This document shows positions 16,248 through 19,610 of a stretch of 19,610 nt of DNA, in pieces (the first letter of the stretch is position 1; every line of letters begins with the position of its first letter). Under the pieces are notes generated by a model, which did not search any database, was not told where the DNA came from, and saw nothing but the letters and a program-made list of their open reading frames with translations. The translations under genes were made by a program, and so were the position numbers. The DNA comes from Corynebacterium sp. UBA2622 (GTDB taxonomy: Bacteria > Actinomycetota > Actinomycetes > Mycobacteriales > Mycobacteriaceae), in assembly GCF_002339505.1 (NCBI RefSeq), contig NZ_DDJO01000013.1, positions 503 to 20,112 of the forward strand, written 5' to 3'.

Positions 16248-18119
16248 CTACTCCTCTGTCTCGCCGTCCTCCCCGTGGTCGTCGTCGACGTGGAACCCGA
16301 ACGACTTCAACCGCTGCCGGTCCGCGGCGCTGGTCGAGGCGGTCAGCTGCAGCAGCTCGGAATAGATGCCGCCCGACACGGCGAGCTCGGCGGGGGAGCC
16401 GATCTCGTCGATGCGGCCCTCGCGCAGGGTGATGATGGTGTCCACGTCGGCAATGGTGGACAGGCGGTGGGCGATCATGATGGTGGTGCGGTCCTTCATC
16501 AGCTGGTCGAGGCCCGCCTGCACCGCGCGCTCGGACTTCGTGTCCAGGGCGGAGGTGGCCTCGTCGAGGATGAGGATGGGGGCGTTCTTCAGCATCGCGC
16601 GCGCCACCGCGATGCGCTGGCGCTGCCCACCGGACAGGCGCAGCCCGCGCTCGCCGATGACGGTGTCGTAGCCGTCCTTGAACTTCATGATGAAGTCGTG
16701 GGCGTTGGCGCGCTTTGCCACCTCCACGACCTCCTCCAGGCTCGCCCCCGGCTTGCCGTAGGCGATGTTCTCCTGCACCGTGCCGGAGAACAGGGCGGGC
16801 TCCTGGAACACAACGCCGGTGGAGGCGCGCAGCTCCTCGACGCCGAGGTCGGCGATGTCGCGCCCGCACACGATGAGCCGGCCGTCGGTGAGCGGGTAGA
16901 GGCCGAGCAGCAGGTTAACCACGGTGGATTTCCCGCCGCCCGACTCGCCGACCAGGGCGATCTTCTCGCCCTCCCGCGCCATGAAGCTCATGTCCCGGAT
17001 TACGGGCTCGCCCGGGTTGTAGGCGAAGGTGACGTGGTCGAAGGCGACCACCGGCTCGCGCGGTGGCAGCGGCTCGTGAGCCACGGGCGCGAGGTCGGGA
17101 ACGTCGACGGCGGTGGTGGCGGCGACGATCTGGGCGTTGGCGGTGGGCTCCACGTCCTCGTCCATCACCTTGAAGTAGTCGCGCGAACCGGCGATGGCGC
17201 GCTGGGCGGAGTCGACGATCCAGCTCATCATCTGCACCGGCTGGCGCGCCATGGTGACCATCTGCAGCAGCATCACCATCTCGCCGATGCTGAGATGGCC
17301 GCTCAGGGTCCGCAGGAAGAGGATGAGGTAGATGCCGAGGAAGATCACGGTCATCGCCACCCCGCGCACGGCATCCATCGAGTGCCACCACCGCGACTGG
17401 GGGCGCGTGATGCGCACGGTGTTGTCGTAGTGGCCGCTGAACTTGGCCAGCTCGCGCACCTCGGCCACGAAGGACTTGGTTACCTTCACCTGGCCCACGA
17501 CCTCCGCGAAGCGGCCGTTGCCCTCGTCGATGTTGGCGTTCTTCTCGCCCTCGAAGACCTGCCAGCGCGACGAGGTCAGCGCGGTGAGCCAGGTGTAGAG
17601 GGGGAAGAGCAGCGCGAGCAGGATCGTCAGCGGCCAGTAGTAGTAGGCCGTGATCGCCAGGATGGCCACCACCTGCAGCAGCATCGGCAGGAAGCTGTTG
17701 GAGAAGGACTGGATGAACTGCGTGACGTTCGCGATGGAGCGGTCCAGGCGGGCGATGATCGTGCCCGTGACCTGGTTGTCGAAGTAGCGCTGCGGCAGCG
17801 AGAGCAGCTTGGCGAAGTACCGGGTGGACAGGATCTGGCGCATGCGCGCCACCATCACGTCGCCCATGTACCCGGCGACGTTGCGCAGGCCCGCGGCGGC
17901 GGCCTCGGCGGCGAAGAGGGCCAGGGCCAACCACACGATGGTGCGGGTGGGCGCCGGGGTGCCGTCGTTAAGCGTGGCGACGATCGTGTCGGTGGCCTGG
18001 CGGATGAGGAACGGTGTGACGAGGCCGAGCCCGGCCACCACGCTGGAGACGGCGACAACGGCGAGGTAGAAGGGCCAGAGGGCGGACGCGCTGCGCAGGA
18101 CGCGCATCATGGACTGCAT
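16248..18119 (-). CDS. ABC exporter, half-transporter with fused membrane and ATPase domains (MsbA/multidrug type)
   Basis: Homodimeric exporter, 623 aa, with membrane domain and ATPase in one chain. Six membrane segments lie within about 12-305. The ATPase has Walker A GESGGGKST at 391-399, Q-loop VFQEP near 438-441, signature LSGGQRQR at 495-502, Walker B ILILDEATSALD at 515-526 with Glu520, and His551 in the H-loop IAHRLST. A linker of about 40 residues (about 322-356), rich in Ala, Pro and Val, separates the domains, and a short acidic tail (DDDHGEDGETEE) ends the chain. ATG 18119 is one of three nearby Met codons (residues 1, 4, 5), so the start is uncertain by a few residues. Substrates of such exporters include drugs and lipids; none can be inferred. 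Confidence 0.92.
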   Translation of the reverse strand: MQSMMRVLRSASALWPFYLAVVAVSSVVAGLGLVTPFLIRQATDTIVATLNDGTPAPTRTIVWLALALFAAEAAAAGLRNVAGYMGDVMVARMRQILSTRYFAKLLSLPQRYFDNQVTGTIIARLDRSIANVTQFIQSFSNSFLPMLLQVVAILAITAYYYWPLTILLALLFPLYTWLTALTSSRWQVFEGEKNANIDEGNGRFAEVVGQVKVTKSFVAEVRELAKFSGHYDNTVRITRPQSRWWHSMDAVRGVAMTVIFLGIYLILFLRTLSGHLSIGEMVMLLQMVTMARQPVQMMSWIVDSAQRAIAGSRDYFKVMDEDVEPTANAQIVAATTAVDVPDLAPVAHEPLPPREPVVAFDHVTFAYNPGEPVIRDMSFMAREGEKIALVGESGGGKSTVVNLLLGLYPLTDGRLIVCGRDIADLGVEELRASTGVVFQEPALFSGTVQENIAYGKPGASLEEVVEVAKRANAHDFIMKFKDGYDTVIGERGLRLSGGQRQRIAVARAMLKNAPILILDEATSALDTKSERAVQAGLDQLMKDRTTIMIAHRLSTIADVDTIITLREGRIDEIGSPAELAVSGGIYSELLQLTASTSAADRQRLKSFGFHVDDDHGEDGETEE

Positions 18120-18128
18120 AGTTGCCTG

Positions 18129-18134
18129 ATGCTA
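18129..18134 (-). promoter_or_regulatory. candidate -10 element of the ABC half-transporter
   Basis: Minus strand TAGCAT stands nine bases before ATG 18119. TTTACA lies about 19 bases upstream of it and resembles a -35. Confidence 0.35.
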
Positions 18135-18155
18135 CTCGGGCGGGGAAACGGGTTG

Positions 18156-18161
18156 TAAAGT
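18156..18161 (+). promoter_or_regulatory. candidate -10 element of the lipoprotein-idi pair
   Basis: TAAAGT fits TANNNT and would give a leader of about 58 nt before ATG 18226. Divergent from the ABC half-transporter promoter only 20 bases away. Confidence 0.3.
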
Positions 18162-18225
18162 GGAGCGAAACCGCTGCGCTCCGCCGCACGCCCCGTATTC
18201 ACGACCCCTTTGGAGAATCCCCCCG

Positions 18226-18774
18226 ATGAGTCTTCGCCTGCCCCTCAGCGCGGCCGCCGCCCTGCTCACCCTGCCGCTCGCGCTCGCGGCGTGCGGGTCC
18301 GACGACTCTGCCAAGGGCCCGGGAGCCACGGAGATCGAGGTGACCACCCCGACCGGCGTGCCGGAGGAGCAGTTCCAGTCCAACGACGTCGACGACGTGA
18401 CCACCGACAAGCTCAACGGCGACAGGGTGAAGGATCCGGGCATGGACGTCTCCTACGTCTGGCAGGGGACCAGCTCCGCGCCCAACGGCGGCACCGTGGT
18501 CGTCGTGGCGGTGACGAACAACTCCGACGCCCCCATGCCCGCCGACGCGCTGGGCACGCCGAAGCTGACCTACACCTCGGGCGGCAACAACAGGGAGAAC
18601 GCCAAATCCCGGACCGGCGAGGAGGCGGGTGTGACCTCCGTCGGTCTCGACATGCCGCTGGGGGCGGGGGCGACCGTGAACCTGAAGTACCCCTTCGACG
18701 TCTCGCCCTCCAACCTCTGGAACGCGCAGTTCACCATCGGCAACGTCACCTTCGACGGGAACCTGAACAACTGA
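18226..18774 (+). CDS. lipoprotein of unknown function with a beta-rich domain
   Basis: 182 aa. The N-terminus MSLRLPLSAAAALLTLPLA and the following LAAC form a lipoprotein signal; the lipidated Cys is near residue 24. After a low-complexity linker (SDDSAKGPGATEIEVTTPTG) comes a beta-type domain with VVVVAVTNNSDAPMPADALGTPKLTY, resembling the DUF4352-like immunoglobulin-type folds of surface lipoproteins; this resemblance is weak. No transport or enzyme motif is visible. ATG 18226 has GGAGA eight bases upstream. Its TGA overlaps the idi ATG (TGATG), so idi is probably translated with it. Confidence 0.85.
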   Translation: MSLRLPLSAAAALLTLPLALAACGSDDSAKGPGATEIEVTTPTGVPEEQFQSNDVDDVTTDKLNGDRVKDPGMDVSYVWQGTSSAPNGGTVVVVAVTNNSDAPMPADALGTPKLTYTSGGNNRENAKSRTGEEAGVTSVGLDMPLGAGATVNLKYPFDVSPSNLWNAQFTIGNVTFDGNLNN

Positions 18775-19328
18775 TGGGCCGTGAGGAAGTGGTCCTCCTC
18801 GGCCCCGACCTGCGGCCCGCCGGCACCGCGGACAAGGCCACGGTGCACACTGCGCGCACCCCGCTGCACCTCGCGTTCTCCTGCTGGCTTTTCGACGCCA
18901 CCGGCGCCGTCCTGGTCACCCGCCGCGCCCTGTCCAAGAAGACCTGGCCGGGGGTGTGGACCAACTCGTTCTGCGGCCACCCCGGCCCCGGCGAGCCCCT
19001 CGAGGACGCCGTCCGCCGACGCGCCAGCGCGGAGATCGGCCTCGACCCGGCGCTCATTGAGTCGCTGATACCCGTCCTCCCGGACTTCTCCTACCGCGCC
19101 ACCGACTCCAGCGGCATCGTGGAAAACGAGTTCTGCCCCGTCTACGCCGCCCGCCTCTCCGTGCCGGCGCAGCGCGCGGGCCTCGAGCCCAGCCCCGCCG
19201 AGGTGGATTCCTGGGAGTGGGTCTCGGGCGCGAACCTGAAGGCGGCCGCCGAGGCCGCCCCCTTCGCCTTCTCCCCGTGGCTGGTGGAGGAGCTCGCGGA
19301 TCCGCGGCTGCGGGGTCTGCTCGCCTAG
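18774..19328 (+). CDS. idi: isopentenyl-diphosphate delta-isomerase, type 1
   Basis: Interconverts IPP and DMAPP, the isoprenoid precursors, in the cytoplasm. 184 aa with a Nudix fold. The residues match the known type 1 enzyme: His25 and His32 (VHTARTPLHLAF), Cys67 in NSFCGHP with His69, Glu87 in the ASAEIGL Nudix helix, Tyr107 (FSYRAT), and Glu117/Glu119 in ENEFC. Metal and catalytic positions are thus all present. ATG 18774 overlaps the preceding lipoprotein stop by one base. Its TAG stop at 19326-19328 shares CTAG with the stop of the convergent gene. Actinobacteria use the MEP pathway, where idi balances the IPP/DMAPP ratio; here it may feed menaquinone and polyprenyl lipids. Confidence 0.95.
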   Translation: MGREEVVLLGPDLRPAGTADKATVHTARTPLHLAFSCWLFDATGAVLVTRRALSKKTWPGVWTNSFCGHPGPGEPLEDAVRRRASAEIGLDPALIESLIPVLPDFSYRATDSSGIVENEFCPVYAARLSVPAQRAGLEPSPAEVDSWEWVSGANLKAAAEAAPFAFSPWLVEELADPRLRGLLA

Positions 19329-19610
19329 CTGTATCCCTGGCTCCCCGGGGCGAAGGCGCGCCGCACGTGCGCCAGCGGGTCGGTGACCACCCCGCAGGCG
19401 GTGCCGTCGACATCCGCGCGCAGCACCGCGCGGCCCGGCGCGTACGCAGGCCACCCCGTCTCCCCGGTGCGGCAGAAGCGCACCAGCCAGCCGTTGAGCC
19501 CCCGCCCGGGCCTGTGGTTGCCGGTGCCGAACAGCGCGTCCAGGTCGTCGGAATGGTGCAGCGGGCCGCGCTCGGAGACCAGCTCCGCCTCCCACACCCG
19601 CCCCGGGGCG
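19325..19610 (-). CDS. C-terminal part of a probable type B carboxylesterase (truncated by window edge)
   Basis: The frame is open to the right edge, so only about 95 C-terminal residues are visible. They read PLHHSDDLDALFGTGNH followed by GWLVRFCRTGETGWPAYAPGRAVLRAD. This resembles the C-terminus of type B carboxylesterases, where a catalytic His lies in an H(G/S)xDLxxxFG stretch, and a later FxxTGxPxWPxY segment follows; here His near the HHSDDL motif is the likely active-site His. The nucleophile Ser and the acid lie outside the window. A GTG at 19597 could be mistaken for the start but is internal. The stop TAG overlaps the idi stop. Identification rests on this tail only. Confidence 0.65.
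   Translation of the reverse strand, partial: APGRVWEAELVSERGPLHHSDDLDALFGTGNHRPGRGLNGWLVRFCRTGETGWPAYAPGRAVLRADVDGTACGVVTDPLAHVRRAFAPGSQGYS

Noticed and set aside
16275..18158. 627-aa plus-strand frame opposite the ABC half-transporter
   Set aside because: Antisense shadow with His/Gly-rich unnatural composition; the minus strand carries all ABC motifs.

Overview
The window is dense, high-GC actinobacterial DNA, and Corynebacterium is the most likely source. The reasons are family-level: a treS plus maltokinase pair, brnQ next to a luciferase-like monooxygenase, a type 1 idi, GTG starts, TANNNT -10 boxes placed directly before start codons, and a gene set resembling the C. glutamicum treS/idi/aecD-brnQ neighbourhood. 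The species cannot be named from this sequence. There is no stretch over 300 bases without a gene, and I see no tRNA, rRNA, insertion sequence, phage or CRISPR.

Layout. The C-terminal part of a NarL/LuxR response regulator (1-503, +) runs into a convergent FUSC-type membrane protein (500-2230, -). A proline iminopeptidase-like hydrolase (2344-3525, +) and a 45-codon small ORF (3565-3702, +) follow. Next comes a four-gene minus-strand operon for a peptide-type ABC importer: lipoprotein binding protein, two permeases and one fused double ATPase (8238 down to 3692). Behind its promoter lie two more minus-strand genes, brnQ (9291-10691) and a flavin monooxygenase (8292-9281). The minus-strand trehalose synthase/maltokinase pair (13573 down to 10787) diverges from a plus-strand ABC-2 exporter (13695-15772). 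A VOC protein (15825-16244, +) converges on a half-size multidrug-type ABC exporter (16248-18119, -). That exporter diverges from a lipoprotein/idi gene pair (18226-19328, +). The window ends in the C-terminus of a probable type B carboxylesterase (19325-19610, -).

How genes work together. The peptide importer and the iminopeptidase could supply and process peptides. BrnQ imports branched-chain amino acids. TreS and maltokinase convert trehalose via maltose to maltose-1-phosphate, the GlgE substrate; glgE is not in this window. Idi makes DMAPP for isoprenoids. The two exporters have no assignable substrate.

I found no strong evidence for a new multi-gene system. The more notable points are an apparently systematic split between leaderless first genes and Shine-Dalgarno-bearing genes, a triple GTTGTGCA repeat before the ABC-2 exporter, a compacted double ATPase carrying in-frame internal repeats, a possible attenuator before the FUSC gene, the 45-aa ORF, and two convergent pairs whose stop codons share one CTAG.
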